A program made the position numbers and the translations under genes. The notes beneath the pieces are model-generated. The model was not told where the DNA came from, did no database searches, and worked only from the letters and a program-made list of their open reading frames with translations. A DNA stretch of 64,000 bases from Harmothoe impar (taxonomy: Eukaryota > Annelida > Polychaeta > Phyllodocida > Polynoidae), in the NCBI GenBank assembly GCA_947462335.1, contig OX381708.1:2542001-2606000 (forward strand), read 5' to 3'. Of the stretch, positions 47,967 to 60,735 are shown piece after piece (within the stretch, counting starts at the first letter, position 1; each line of letters starts with the position of its first letter).

Positions 47967-48907
47967 AGCAGCATGCAGTCTTACACCGGTTAATGGCGGG
48001 ACGTTATGGCCAGTGTCGCGAGTCAACACTACGTCTCCTTTATTACAACCGTAAAGCCATATCTTCACTCTCCAGCCACTGTTTAGCATCCAGCCCCTCT
48101 ATAATGAGCGGACCTGAGTGGTGCTGGGAGAGGGACACAAGGTCAAGGTGATAAAGAACCAATCACTCTCCAAGCACCATCTCTATACAGGTTCTGATTA
48201 GAGTTAAACATGGCACAATGCCTGTGCATGGAGAGCTAGTTGTTAATGTGCTTCTGTTTAAGTGTTACTGTGTTTGAAGAGTGATAACTGTCCTTCCCCA
48301 TATAGGACATTTATTACTGTCACACATCAAGGCTTATAGCGATGACCAGGTAACTGTCACAGGTTAGTAGACCTGTACTGCCTCAGGCCAAGTCAGCATG
48401 GATGCTACATGGCTGACTGGTTGAGTGTGCCATACATCAACATTCCCATGATATTAACCAGCATGTTATCAGGTATTGGCTGTTCATAGAACCCATTTTC
48501 TGCATCAAGTGTACTTCAGAGTAGATACGGTTTCTGTGAGAAGCTTTGTGCAGCAGTTAGGGGGGTAAATGCAGGGCAGATGACAGACCTGAAACACACC
48601 GGGGATTACACTCAGGGCACATCACCTGCAATAATCACCGGGAAAATGATGCCACAAGCAAATCAAAGCAGCTGGGTTATTTCCCAATCTGCCGGCTCCC
48701 TAAATATTCATAATTGAATCACGAGGACTGTAGCAGCAGCAGGTGCCTGGTAGTGTGCACCCTCAGGGTCTTGATGACACCCACCGTTCTGTCCAGACCA
48801 GTCTCACCCGGCCAGTTGGCTCTAATGACAGCACAGTCAATAGTGTTCTAACACGTTAAGGGTGGCACCACCTGTTGGCACACATCAGATCTAAATGGTA
48901 GGGCAAG

Positions 48908-49138
48908 ATATCAGGGCCTAATAGAGCGTATTGCCAGACAGGTATTAAAAGATGGTCTGGGAGTGCTTGCAGCTGTAATGGAGTCTGAGACTACAGGGTA
49001 GACTTCATGGTCTGAGGCTATTCATGTCAGGGCCTAATAGAGCGTATTGCCAGACAGGTATTAAAAGATGGTCTGGGATGCCTGCAGTGGTGATGCAGTC
49101 TCAGACTACAGAGTAGACTGCATGGTCTGAGAGTCTGG
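48908..49138. repeat. Tandem duplication, ~116-bp unit
   Basis: CAGGGCCTAATAGAGCGTAT, CCAGACAGGTATTAAAAGAT and GTCTGAGACTACAG recur in the same order in two adjacent copies. Confidence 0.8.
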
Positions 49139-50224
49139 GGGTGCCCAGACAGGCCCCATAGACATGTGTGTGAGTAGACTAACAGGGCCATCTAGTGGCT
49201 GTATGAGGAACCAATAGCAGTCATTAGGGGCGTCCCACAGCCCGAGTGACTACCACTGCTGGGGGTGTGACTGTTAGAACCTGCCACACACGTAAATCCC
49301 AACACGGCTCCCCAGGGCTTCCACAGCGTGTTACAAGCCACCCCGGTCCTAGGAGCGGGATTTCTGTCTTCAGCTCATCTCATAGATTTGCTCATCCTCG
49401 ATACGATCATCCAGGGTAGAGAGCCTACCATTACTTGTGAAAAACTTAACCTAATGGTAGTTTGGAATGCAATATGCCCTCCGAACAATCAATCAATCAA
49501 TGATAACCAATCACATGAACTCAACTATCGAGTTGTTATCCTGAAAGTCAGCACAAGGCCTACCTGGACAGCATTCAGTTATATGTCTCACCTGAAAAAG
49601 ACAAACAATACATTGTAATCATTTACACAGAAAATGTAGTTAATTAGTCGCCCAAAACTTAATTAAAACTTGGTTATAACAAAACTTGTTTACATGATAT
49701 CATACACATTTCTCATCATTCCTATCATTCCTTTGTTACAAAAAGAACAATTTAATTTGGTCTCAATTTTCACATGTAATGGATGCAAAGGCCCACTTTT
49801 GCAGTCACTCGGCCTATGTTCTCGTGTGATACGATCCAGGTTCAACTCATAGAGAACAAGATGACATAGGTAGACCACCTAGAGTTTATCACATCATACC
49901 ATGATACATCAACGCCTGGTCTGGCCGATAGTGGTTCATACTGCTATAGTGCTGTCCCCTATCTCCTACTGCTATGTTGTCCGGCACTGATGGTTGTCTG
50001 TACATATATGGTATAGGAAGCCTCATCTTTTTGATACTGTGTGGGCAAATCTGACATTTACAAGGTAAACATATACATGCAAACTCCCAGACCAAAGTAA
50101 TACAATTGCTATTTTCAATAGATTAAATCTGCATGAAATATATGAAAAAATGAGAAGTTTGCATGAGCAATAACTTCATCTGTTTCATTCTTTTACTGAA
50201 CCTTGAAGGTTGCAAAGTGCTTGA

Positions 50225-50400
50225 AATTAATGCATTATGCCCTTTGCTGTCATCAATCAGTGAGTCTACAGCCAGGGCTGCATTCATGCATTTACATTTT
50301 ACATTTACAGTTTACATTTCCAAAGGGTTGCCAGGAATACAGCTCTGGCAAGCAGACTTATAAGGGATGCATCACTGCATTTCTGCATCATGACAACAAG
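50225..50400. mobile_element. TTAA hairpin MITE, partial
   Basis: ATTAATGCATTATGCCCTTT, CCAGGGCTGCATTCATGCAT and TTTCTGCATCATGACAACA are present. An ACATTTACA tandem run has grown in the middle. Confidence 0.5.
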
Positions 50401-50478
50401 AGGCACTTTGAACAAAGAAGAGTAGCCCTTACATGGTTCTACATCACCCTACCTCCACAGGGCATAGTCAAAGTGCAG

Positions 50479-50802
50479 CAGGGTTCCCACTATTTTTCAG
50501 TCACAGTTTTAACTGACATTTAACTGACTTTTATCCGACAAATAGTTCTTTCAATTGACAAGTTTAGTACCATAATTTCCCGCTTACAACCCACATTTTG
50601 CATATAATGGCACACAGAATCTTTCGAAAATATAGATGTGAAAAGGTGAATTCTGATGCCTCTTGTAATATTTTGAAAACTATTTTGAAAACTATTTTTT
50701 AAACTGACTTTTAACTGACATTTTCTCAAAATCTATAAAATAACTGACAAAATATGCCAATTTCATTTTTAACTGAAATTTAAATGATAGGTGGGAACCC
50801 TG
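50479..50802. mobile_element. CAGGGTTCCCAC-ended MITE with 6-bp target duplication
   Basis: Inverted ends CAGGGTTCCCAC and GTGGGAACCCTG, flanked by GTGCAG at 50473-50478 and 50803-50808. The interior repeats TAACTGAC and TTTTAACTGACATT. A diverged relative begins at about 57262. Confidence 0.75.
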
Positions 50803-51031
50803 GTGCAGCCCCCACATGTCTGCTCCCCCCTCACCCCCCCCCCCCCACCTCTGCAGCTTGTTAGTAAGGCTCCTACCACCACCATGAGTTACACCAGGCA
50901 GGAGGCATAAAACAGGGCCCTGTCTCAGGCACAGGCCACAACAACCTGGGTGCCTTTTTATGCTGCTAGCCACACCCCCGTCCTTCCCTCCCCGCGTCCC
51001 CATCCCTCTCCTGCTACAACTAGCCCACCCC

Positions 51032-51225
51032 TTAACCCTGCAAGGCCAGCACAGTGCTTTAATGTCCATTTGTTGTCATGATGCACAAATGCAGACCTGC
51101 CGAGTCTACTCACTAAGGATGCAGGGTTGAGACAGGCTCCAAAGGGGCATTAATGTACTGTCTGGTGAGTTGCTCCCCAGGGTTGGTTCATGACAACGAC
51201 CGATGCGACATCCTTCTAGGGTTAA
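51032..51225. mobile_element. TTAA hairpin MITE, 194 bp
   Basis: TTAACCCTGCAAGGCCAGCA at the left and ACATCCTTCTAGGGTTAA at the right, both with TTAA. The centre has lost one hairpin arm. Confidence 0.65.
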
Positions 51226-52867
51226 CCTCCATGCCTCTACTAGACCTGCCCCCACATCCCCCTGCCATCTAGCTCTGCCTGCCACCCCTCAGACCCTTAT
51301 CTACGACCTGTCCCCCGCCCCGCCCCCAGACCTACCTCCGGCCCCTACCTGCCCCCTGAGGGTGGGGGATTATCAATGAGCCCGGCGTGCAGTCTCCCGG
51401 ATCAGGAGGACGAATTATGGATGACCGTCCCCCCACCCTGCACATGAGCACGGCCAGCCAAGCCAGACCCACCCCCTAGTTAACAGCCACAAAGGCAATG
51501 GCTGCCTGTGGGAAGCAGGCAATGGGGGCCCAGGGGGAGGCAGGCAATGGGGGCCCAGGGGGGGGCAGGCAAAAGAAGCACTGTCAGTGTACATACTACA
51601 CACTGGTTAGCAGTCTAGGGGTGCCAATTAAACTGGTGAGAGTCTGCACCATAAAGCCTCTATGCTAAGCTGACCTATCTTTTTTGACTTGGGGTCTAAT
51701 TTGACTTATAAAGTTGGCTCCAATGGGGAGGTTGGCTAATGGGAGAGGTTTTACGGTATGTAGAGCAGCAAGAGGTGGCTACTGCGGCATGGTTCTTGTA
51801 CTACAGAGTGCTGTCCATGTGTACCCAGCCCACTCTAGTCTGTAGTCTGTATGAGGCATTTAGCATTTATATCAACATGAGGCACTTTAGTTATGAAAGG
51901 TAGCTATTAAATGAAGGCCATATTAACCTTTTCAGGGAGATTTCAAAGCAATAACAGAAAGTGTTTATGTATTTGTCGCCCCTGGTACGGTCATCTCGGT
52001 GTATGGCTATGCACCAACTGCATTTCTATCCATGTTTTTTTCCCTCAATGAGCTCGCAACATAATGGCATTTGTTGCACAGTTTCTGGTGGGGCACAAAG
52101 ACAATGTTATGTACAGAAATGCATGTGATAGACATGTGCTGGTGGCAGAGTCAATGTTGTAGAGGTGAAGCCTGGCTAGATGTCAAATCAGCGCTGTGTG
52201 AGGATCGCGGCTGTCAGGGCTGTGTGCTACAGCAGCTTTATCACACAGAGAAAATTATCAAAGTCTATAACTCCCTTGCCAGAGTGAATTGGGTTTAACT
52301 CTTTTACATGCTCATTTGACTCTACTAATGTAAGGTGTCAATACCTATTTAACTCTTTTATCACTATAGACTCCCTTGCACTTCAGAGTTTAAGTTGGTT
52401 TTCAGCTAAAGATTGGATGGAACTGAATCCTTACTCTTCTGGAGGGGAGAGTCAATGATGGGTTAACGCTCCACTTTTAAGGGGTCAATCCTACTTTAGC
52501 TCTGATAATGTGATTTAAAGGGTGTCAAATAGGTTTTTGACTCCTTACAATCAGAAGTTGAGTATAGTATAACTCCAGCAGAGAGTCAAATTGAGTTTGA
52601 CTCTCGCCTATTAAGGAGAGTCAAAAAGAGCTTGGAGGCACCATGTGGCCCTAAAAGGGTTAATCGCCAATGGCTGTGCGGCTAAATCTGGTCCCTATTT
52701 GTGAAGTCTGTGAGGTTGGTGATTAGTGAATTATGTTGCCATGAATATTCACCCTCCTGCACCTCCTCAATCACCCGGTCTGTGGACGGTGCGGCTCACA
52801 TGGCGCCTCAGGAAGTACTCCACCATGACCATCAGCGCACAGTGCATCCACTGATATGTATATATCC

Positions 52868-53119
52868 TATTGGCTGTGTCTCACAAGATCAGGCCAATGT
52901 GAAAGTCTTTGACTGGGTGCAATCTTTGACTGGATAGAAAATGATTTATTTAGGGTAGATGGAGTAATAAATGGGCTATTAATTACTATTTAAAGTGTCA
53001 TAACATCAATTAACCTTTTCAGCCCATTTATATCTTCATCTGCCCTAGAAATAAATCGTTTTCTATCAAGTCGATCAAAGACCTTGACATCGGCTTGATC
53101 TCATGAGACACAGCCTATT
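52868..53119. repeat. Foldback with ~110-bp arms
   Basis: TATTGGCTGTGTCTCACAAG, AGTCTTTGACTGG and TAGAAAATGATTTATTTAGG on the left have inverted, diverged partners on the right (AAATAAATCGTTTTCTATC, GAGACACAGCCTATTG). Confidence 0.7.
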
Positions 53120-53211
53120 GACACATGGTATATGGGACAGTAGGCATGTAGAGATCAGGGATGTAAGTCAGGAGAGGTGAAAAAGTAGGAACGATCCCAG
53201 GACGGGGCCCC

Positions 53212-53570
53212 TGTCCCCCTGGCGCCCTCCCTGCCTCCCCTGCAGGCCCTCCAGGCCAGCAGAACGCCCCGAGGCGGTCTCTTTCCCCTCCTGGAATCTT
53301 TGATTTTGATTTTATTTGATTTTATTTGTTAAACAGGTACAGACAGCATCTTGGGTAAAGAAACGCTGGTTTCCATCGTTCACCAGTTGGGCTGAACAGG
53401 TACATTGCCCAGTGGTTAACATTGCAACATCAAATGTGTAAAGCATGCAATAATTGACCTTCGAGGATTGTACCTATACAGGGGAAGCTTCCAGGAGGGT
53501 GAAAGAGACCTTGGGGCGTTCTGCTGGCCAGGAGGGCCTGCAGGGGAGGCAGGGAGGGCGCCAGGGGACC
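53212..53570. repeat. Foldback with ~87-bp GC-rich arms
   Basis: The arms 53212-53300 and 53485-53570 are inverted copies: GGCGCCCTCCCTGCCTCCCC versus GGGGAGGCAGGGAGGGCGCC, and CCAGCAGAACGCCCC versus GGGGCGTTCTGCTGG. The AT-rich loop is about 185 bp. Confidence 0.8.
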
Positions 53571-54280
53571 CGTACTGGGGTTGTTCTGCTGGCAGGGAGA
53601 GGCTGGGAGCGCCTAGGATTAGGTGGAACGGAACTTTTTCTCAATGCTAGCACAACAAAGTACAGAAATATAGAAAAGTTTCATGAAAGTGAGATTCCAG
53701 GAATTCTTGGAATTTCAGCAGCAGCAGCTGACGGGGTAGCGTGTGATGCCACTTGTAGTGGGTTTGAGGACACACGATATCAAGCAGCAGCTGAAGGGGC
53801 AGCGTGTGGAGTGTCGGGTTGTCTGGCGTTCTGCTGCTAATATGCTGCAGCGGCAGACAGACATGATGAGTCAACCTCACAAGACTATATAGGTGAGGGG
53901 AGGAGAAAAGGGAGGGGGTATTCGGTGCCTGTCTGGTACTACCTACAACACTATAGGGGAGGGGAGGGGGTGGGGGTATGGGGGGTAGAGTAGAGTAGTG
54001 GTGAGGGTAGCACCAGCCTAGCTGCCTGTCTAGTGTCCCAACCCCTCATGTTCTTTATGGAGCTAATTACTAGTTTTATGGTATTCATTAGAGACAGATA
54101 GATGTACTACCCGCAGACTGATTTACGTCAGTGCTCCATCCTCATGCATCTCCTGTTGGTTTTTTTACACAGTGGATTTGATTAATTAAAAACTGGTGAG
54201 AGAATGCCATCAACATAAACCTACATGTAACATTTAATTGATTTTATTCTGGCTGCTTCAATTTCACCCTACCTACTGCT

Positions 54281-54530
54281 GAACCCTTTAAAGGACGCCC
54301 ATAGTGCTTTAATGTCCTATGTTGTCATGATACATGAATGCTGCTCTCGCAGGTCTACTTTTGTGCTACATTCATACATCAGGCCAACACTTTGGGAGGG
54401 TATCAATCCTTGAAAGGTCCTCGTCATGCATAAATGCAAACGTAGTGAGTAACTTGCCAGGGCTGTGTTCGTGCATGCTGATGACAAGGGAAATGGCACA
54501 TTGCAGCATAATGCAGCCTTATAGGGTGAG
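54281..54530. mobile_element. TTAA hairpin MITE, degraded full-length copy
   Basis: AACCCTTTAAAGGACGCCCA at the left, TAGTGCTTTAATGTCCTATG, TTGCCAGGGCTGTGTTCGTG, and a diverged right end GCCTTATAGGGTGAG. Confidence 0.6.
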
Positions 54531-55129
54531 ATGCCTACCACAGTATCTTGTTGCTTCCTCCCTGGCTGCCACACACAATACTGATACCTAATGATATTGT
54601 CATAACTGTCTCTCACGCCAACCATGCACACCATGTCCGGTAACCCCTTACGTCAAGGTTAGAATCTCAGTAGTTTATAGGAGGGCAAGGGTCTACTATG
54701 AGCAATATCATTGGTGAACTATAGTCAATCATATATGGAAAATTGTCACTCATCTTTAACGCTAATGGGACGACAATTATTGACTGTGGTCAATGCCATG
54801 GCTGAACCATAGGGCAGCTGTTAGGCAGTATTCTAAAGGATGCAAAACATTGGAATGGCATGTCTTTGGGTTGTTGGTGAATTCTAATTGTTGTGTCTTT
54901 GCAATCTTTGGACAGATAATTCAGATAGCAAATAAAGTATAGGTGTCAAAATATCATTTTGATTTAAGTAAACTAGTTTACAACACATTAACCTGCGATA
55001 AGTCTATAGGTTGTACATGTTGTTATTGATTCTCTTTTCCTTTGTTCTCTTTTTCCACAGAATCAAGAAGAACACCAATACATATCTGACAGTCCAGATC
55101 AGCAGCACAAACAGGACTACACAGATCGA

Positions 55130-55262
55130 GTAGAGAGTAATACATCATGCCCTTGGTCATCATGATGCATGAATGCAGCCCTGGCAAGTAACTCGCCAGT
55201 GCTGCATTCATGCATCATGCTCTCCCTACATGGTTCATACACTTCTGAAGGGTTGGGTCCAG
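55130..55262. mobile_element. TTAA hairpin MITE, hairpin core copy
   Basis: Shows the cleanest palindrome: CATGATGCATGAATGCAGC, then CCTGGCAAGTAACTCGCCAG, then GCTGCATTCATGCATCATG. The two outer 19-base arms are perfect complements. Confidence 0.7.
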
Positions 55263-55312
55263 ATTAGCCACAAGGAGTCACAAACAGGCTACACAGATGG
55301 AGTAGTGAGTAA

Positions 55313-55538
55313 TTAACCCTTTAAGGATGGATGATGGATCATGTCGGCATGATGCACCCCGACAAGTAACTAAACAGTGCTGCACTGGTGTATCCTGCCA
55401 ACCCTTCTGGAGAGTCTGAAGCCTCTAGGGTTGGCATGATGCTTGAATGCATCACTGGTGAGTTACTGGCTGGTGCTGCATTGGTGCATCATGCCGACAA
55501 TGTCATCTTTTAGCGGCATGCTGTCCTTAAAGGGTTAA
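55313..55538. mobile_element. TTAA hairpin MITE, reference full-length copy
   Basis: 226 bp from TTAACCCTTTAAGGATGGAT to GCTGTCCTTAAAGGGTTAA. TTAA tips with CCCTTTAAGG inverted ends fit a piggyBac-type non-autonomous element, because that superfamily duplicates TTAA. Two internal palindromes are present. Confidence 0.75.
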
Positions 55539-55875
55539 TTAACAAGACGGCAGAACAATGCTCTCTATTAGAGACGAGGTATGAAGACTGATGGACGTGC
55601 CGTGTCAGAGAAACAGAAGGACCGCGTCGTCACCAACCGCTTTTATCAGGACGCTTGGTTTGGGGCAAAACATTTGATTGTAATTTGATTGTGATTAATG
55701 CACCGCGGCTTGTCCTTGGACAATTTACGTGATTTGTACCGATGTGACCTTGGTCGCTGCATCCTGAAACTTTGCTGTTCAATCCTAATTGGTCGCAAGT
55801 TTTTTGTGTAAGCTTTGAGGATTTCCTTATCATGATCTGTTTAAAGTATTTTGAAGAAATGTGTTGTATGTAGTA

Positions 55876-56004
55876 GTTAAACTACATCCAGAGGGTTGCA
55901 CGTATTATATTGGTGACAGTCAAGGCTGATCACGAGCCGCAGGCGAGTGTGTTCAGCCGTGACTAAGCCAATATAATAGTGCAAGCCTCTGAATGTTGTT
56001 TAAC
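55876..56004. mobile_element. Small palindromic MITE, GTTAAAC ends
   Basis: 129 bp. The arms GTTAAACTACATCCAGAGG and CCTCTGAATGTTGTTTAAC, and TATTATATTGG/CCAATATAATA, pair over about 55 bp. Confidence 0.7.
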
Positions 56005-58190
56005 TAACTTATGCCACACAAGTGGTGAGCGTTTTTCTCACCTTTTGTATGTAATATACAGTCCGGTCATTTCTTTTGTTCTTCTTGGCAAGTGTGGTAT
56101 AAAGTTCTATATATCTATCTGTAGTGTCAATGTACATGTACACACTGTAAGACCTCTTAACCGACCTTCATTATAAGCCGAGCCCTCACTTCGGGAAAAT
56201 GCTGTTGCCTTAGTCACAGTAACTTTCAGTGAATTAGGCCTAGAATTCCAAAATGTATCCATCTTCTAAGAGAGGTTTTACACATATCATACATGTTTAA
56301 CTGCCCCAGCATGTACTCATCAGGTCTTTTTTTCCATGACACCTGTTTGAGACCAGCAGTTACACAAAAACATATTATGTAATATGGTATGGGAATGTGG
56401 TGGTTTGTAAATCCCTGGACATGATTATGTCAGAGACATATCCCAATAATCCTGACTACATTAAGCCACTGAATGCCAGACTGAGATTTATCTCCTACAT
56501 AACTCCACCCCACTGTCTGCGGCCTTGTATGCCAATTGTATAGACAATCTGTACCGGGAATGTTATAACGCCATAACACATGGCCATGTGCTCGGGCAGT
56601 GGATATGGTGGCAATCTCCCAGCAGATTCTTCCATCTGTTTGTACCGGCATTACTTCATTCTCTGCTAAAATGTAGCGGATCATCCTGAGAACTTGCCTA
56701 CGCCATGCTTGTAAAATATCCCTATATTCAACTATGATTCAATATTTAAAGGGATGTATGAAGAACAAATACATTACAGAAGTATTGATGATGTATCTAT
56801 GGTGGCAATCTTTTGTGTATTGAGATGAAAGTGTGTGATGGCTTTAGTAAAGCAGACAAGTACCGTAAAGCCTTGTGTATAAGCCTAACTCATGTATAAG
56901 CCGCACTCCTAACTTTCACAGATTATATAAGCCGCAGAAGGGGTCTGAAAACTGTTAAAAGTGTGTGATGGCTATAGGGGAGCAGACAAGTAGTACAGTT
57001 TTCACAAAAGATTTCTCGTAGTCCAAGCGTCTTGGCAGAGTTGTATCTGAGACTGTCCTGGGAGAGTGATGTGGAGGTATGAATGGTGTGGGTATGAATG
57101 GGTGGAGTGGGATGTACAGAGCCATAAAGCACAGACTCATGAATATTTCAGTTTGAAAAACTGCCCTGCTTCCCAGCCGCATGGTGCACTGTATAATCCG
57201 TATGTATGTATGTGAATAAGGTGTTAAAAGTATAGATCTCAGTTTCTGCTGTTGTATGCACAGGGTTCCCACTATTTATCAGTCGCAGTCAACTGACATA
57301 TAACTGACATTTTTTCAAATGGTCCATTTGTAAATTATGCTAAAAAAAATTTCTAATTGACTTTTAACTGATATGTTATCAAAAATCTAGAAACTTACTG
57401 ACAAAATAAGACAATTCTTATCAAAATTGGATCTAACTATGTGCAGTATTACAGTGTGTACTTTCTGAAGCTATATCGGCTTACAGGGACATTCATATGC
57501 ATCAACCTTTATTGTCATGAAGTTTGATAAACTGTGGACACCCACGACTAATATCTGCTGTCTGAGCCTTAAGCTGACCACTCTTTAATCAATGTGTGGA
57601 ATTAGAGTCGGTAAAGGTCAGCGCTAAGACCGAGCTCACATCATGAATAAATTGGAGCAATTAACAAGACTTGTGTAGTAAAAGTTGCCTTAAAGTGTTC
57701 CCAGTGGGTGGCCGCTGTGTGAGAGCTGAACACTGCAGTTTTATACTGACCAACTAGAAAACTCTATAGACCAATGCAGCAAGAAAGGATGACAATTTCA
57801 TAATAAAGTTTTTATCGTTGGTTTTAGTAGAATCCTCATGACAATGTCTGTAATGGCTATGTTTGCAAAAATCAGGAGATTCACAAGGATGTTGATCTTG
57901 TAAGGAATATACAAGAAATACAATCTATAATGGTTATGCATCTCCTCAGGATAAAAATAAATGAATCAACAACAACAACAACATATATTAGAATGCAGAG
58001 TGTTGAGTTTATGTTTATGTATTTGCCATTTATGCTTCATATATGTTCACAAACTTTATAAAAAAAACTTTTCTGAAAAGTGACCCTTTCTTGCCGCATT
58101 GGCCTATAGCTAATGTGGATTTCTCTATCATAGATGTTGTTACAAACAGAGACTTGAGGAGCTGTCCAGCTGTGTGTCATCCATGTTATA
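56005..58190. other. Non-coding spacer
   Basis: Holds Tigger-like ends near 56860-56940 (TACCGTAAAGCCTTGTGTAT) and a diverged CAGGGTTCCCAC element from about 57262 with TAACTGACAT repeats. No supported gene. Confidence 0.4.
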
Positions 58191-58194
58191 TCCA

Positions 58195-58290
58195 AGGTAT
58201 CAGCAAGGTATCATGCCTACATTACCAGGTTGATACACTCCCAAATGGTCAGCATGATGCACCAATGCAGTGCCAGCGAGTTACATGGTG
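58195..58290. mobile_element. TTAA hairpin MITE, fragment
   Basis: GATACACTCCCAAATGGTCA followed by GCATGATGCACCAATGCAG and TGCCAGCGAGTTAC. Confidence 0.5.
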
Positions 58291-59655
58291 TTTTAGGTAT
58301 CATGTAGGGCGTTCAGGCCATTTTTATTGAGTGCAGAAAAGTTGCGTTTTTTGTACAGGATAGATAGACAGGATCTTAACTAAGAGAATTCTGAAAGAAT
58401 TGTGAATCTACCACCACTAGAATATAGTTAAATTGGGTTTTCTTTGCAAAAGTAAGGTGTTTTGGGAGGACAAGAGAGCCCTGTCTAACCATGCAGTGGA
58501 TTGGTCCTGAAATAGCACTCCCCTGCTACAGTGTGAGTGGCAGGGATCCAGGTGCAGTGGAGGGTGACTTACATAGGGAATGTACTACTCCTAAGAAAAG
58601 GTAGATCCACATAAGTGTAAATATGGGAGCCAATTCTTTTCCAATCACTTTGTTCTTCAGACAGGAGATAGTAAACATATATGGGAATCAAATGTATGAC
58701 CCCACATTTTTATGCCCCTCTATTTTAAATGTGATTCCATGACTTTTAGGAAATATTTTGCTGTAGATCTGGATCTGGTAGTCCATATAACATGTGGGGT
58801 ATATGTGAATGTAGGCCTATATCTTAGCATAACAATCCAATCAATTCTGAATTGACTGCACAAATAGCCTCTCCCAGAAATATATTCTAGTACAGGTCAG
58901 CTGCTGGGCAGCTATCAATTACTAGTGCCAAATTGTGGGCCTACACAGGGAGCACACACTCCCCAGTTTCTACTTACTCATTCATATAAAACCACTAGTG
59001 GAAATGTACAAATCCTTGCATAACCCATACATTGTGTAGAATGAAACCATAGCTTTCCAATGGTATGACCATATCTGTAGTTATTGGAGTCAATTAGCCA
59101 CGAATGGGAGATGAGTGTAAATAGAGGGGAGAACAGCTGGTTGTCTGGGCCGTGGCAGGCCGCTCTGAACACCCTATATCATGCTATCCGTTCCCATTAA
59201 AGCTTTACCAGGCTCGTCATCATCAGTCAGTAGGAAACCCCGGTTCCGTTCAGGATATCCGCACCTGCGGGTTTTATATTCTAAAAGGCCCTGTGCTAAA
59301 TGGCCACAGGGGGTGTTGGGGTGGTTTTCTAACAATATAAGTACTACGTGTAGGGGCAGTGTAGAGTGGCCAGTGTCGGGCGGGTTTTGTAATGACTTCA
59401 ATACTTTTGCAGGCAGTGTAGACCGGGCAGTTTATCCACAGTTTATTAACATCCTTGCCGGCCAGTTTATCAACATGACTGACCATCCATCATTTTGTGT
59501 CAAACGGTGCGTGGATCTAATTACGCCATCAGCGTGCGGCCATATCTACACTGGGCCCTGTCACCACCGCTCACTACAGCCATCCATCAGTACAAGCATC
59601 CATCAGTATGGGGCACTCAGCACAGGCTCAACACAGGGCAAACCCAAAAAGGAGC

Positions 59656-59770
59656 AGCACAGGGCCACCCGGCACAGGGCCACCCGGCACAGGGCCACCC
59701 GGCACAGGGCCACCCGGCACAGGGCCACCCAGCACAGGCCACCCAGCACAGGCCACCCGGCACAGGGCCA
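59656..59770. repeat. 15-bp minisatellite
   Basis: About eight tandem copies of CACAGGGCCACCCGG. Frames in it are open on both strands by chance. Confidence 0.9.
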
Positions 59771-59786
59771 CCCTAACCCTAACCCT
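59771..59786. repeat. Short telomere-like repeat
   Basis: CCCTAACCCTAACCCT, two and a half units of the animal telomere repeat, directly follows the minisatellite. Confidence 0.8.
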
Positions 59787-60175
59787 GAGTGAGCTACTTG
59801 CAAGTGCTTTGGTCATACATCATGACAACCCTACAATCCAATGATTCACCGATGCTAGTACCGTCACAATGACAAATAAAAATGGGTAAGTGAATGCTTA
59901 GGACACCACACCCAGACTCTGGGATAGTGTCAGTGTCAGTCAGTCTGGGTGCTGTAGTCTGGGTCCTGCAGTAAGAAAGCTGCAGCTCCCGCGGCCATTC
60001 ACCGCCTCCCAGAGAGATAAGGCGTGCTGCCCGCTGCCTCATAATGGTACATCACCCGCCCCATTACCCCGACCGGCCGGCTCTCTGTGTGCTGACATAA
60101 CACTGCACAGACAGGGGCTGACCAGGGACCTCAGCAGCTAATCTGTAAAGGAAGCCTGAGGTGGGCTCTAGCTCT

Positions 60176-60399
60176 TTAACCCTTTAAGGATGGCATGTCA
60201 GTAAAATGTGTCTTTTGTTAGCATGATGCAAGTAACCAAGGCGAATAATTGCACCATGACTGACGGCATTGGTGCACCCGGAGTGTCTCAATCCCGTAGG
60301 GTCAGCATGATGCTTGAATGCATCACTGGCGAGTTACTCGCCCGGGCTGCATTCATGCAGAAGGACGCCAAAGGGCAATAGTCATCCTTAAAGGTTTAA
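60176..60399. mobile_element. TTAA hairpin MITE, full length
   Basis: TTAACCCTTTAAGGATGGCA at the left and GTCATCCTTAAAGGTTTAA at the right. The second palindrome (GCATGATGCTTGAATGCATC) is well kept. Confidence 0.75.
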
Positions 60400-60735
60400 G
60401 GGCCACATAGCGCTTTAATGTTTCTTTGTCATCGTGCTACCCCTCCAGGATGGTATCAACTCAACAGGGTCAGCATGATTTGGGTGTTGGGTTGTTTTAT
60501 GCCCTAATTAACAGCTGAAGCCATTTCAAGGTCGGCGATGGTCGGTGATCAAATCTATGAGGTGAGTAAAAGTAGAGAGCATGCCCCTACACTTTAACCA
60601 AAGCAAAGGTTCTTTTACATATGGGGTCAGCATGATGCTTCAATGCAGCTATATTCACCAGGGCTGCATTCATGCATCAGGACACCAGAGGGCGTAGCAC
60701 ATTAAATCACGATGTGTCCGTTAAGAAAGGGTTAA
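60396..60735. mobile_element. TTAA hairpin MITE, interrupted copy
   Basis: Shares its left TTAA with the previous copy. GCGCTTTAATGTTTC at the left and CCGTTAAGAAAGGGTTAA at the right are separated by about 110 bp of foreign sequence (60490-60600). Confidence 0.55.

Noticed and set aside
59181..59844. 203-codon frame over the 15-bp minisatellite
   Set aside because: The repeat is open in several frames on both strands, and the non-repeat part has no recognisable motif.
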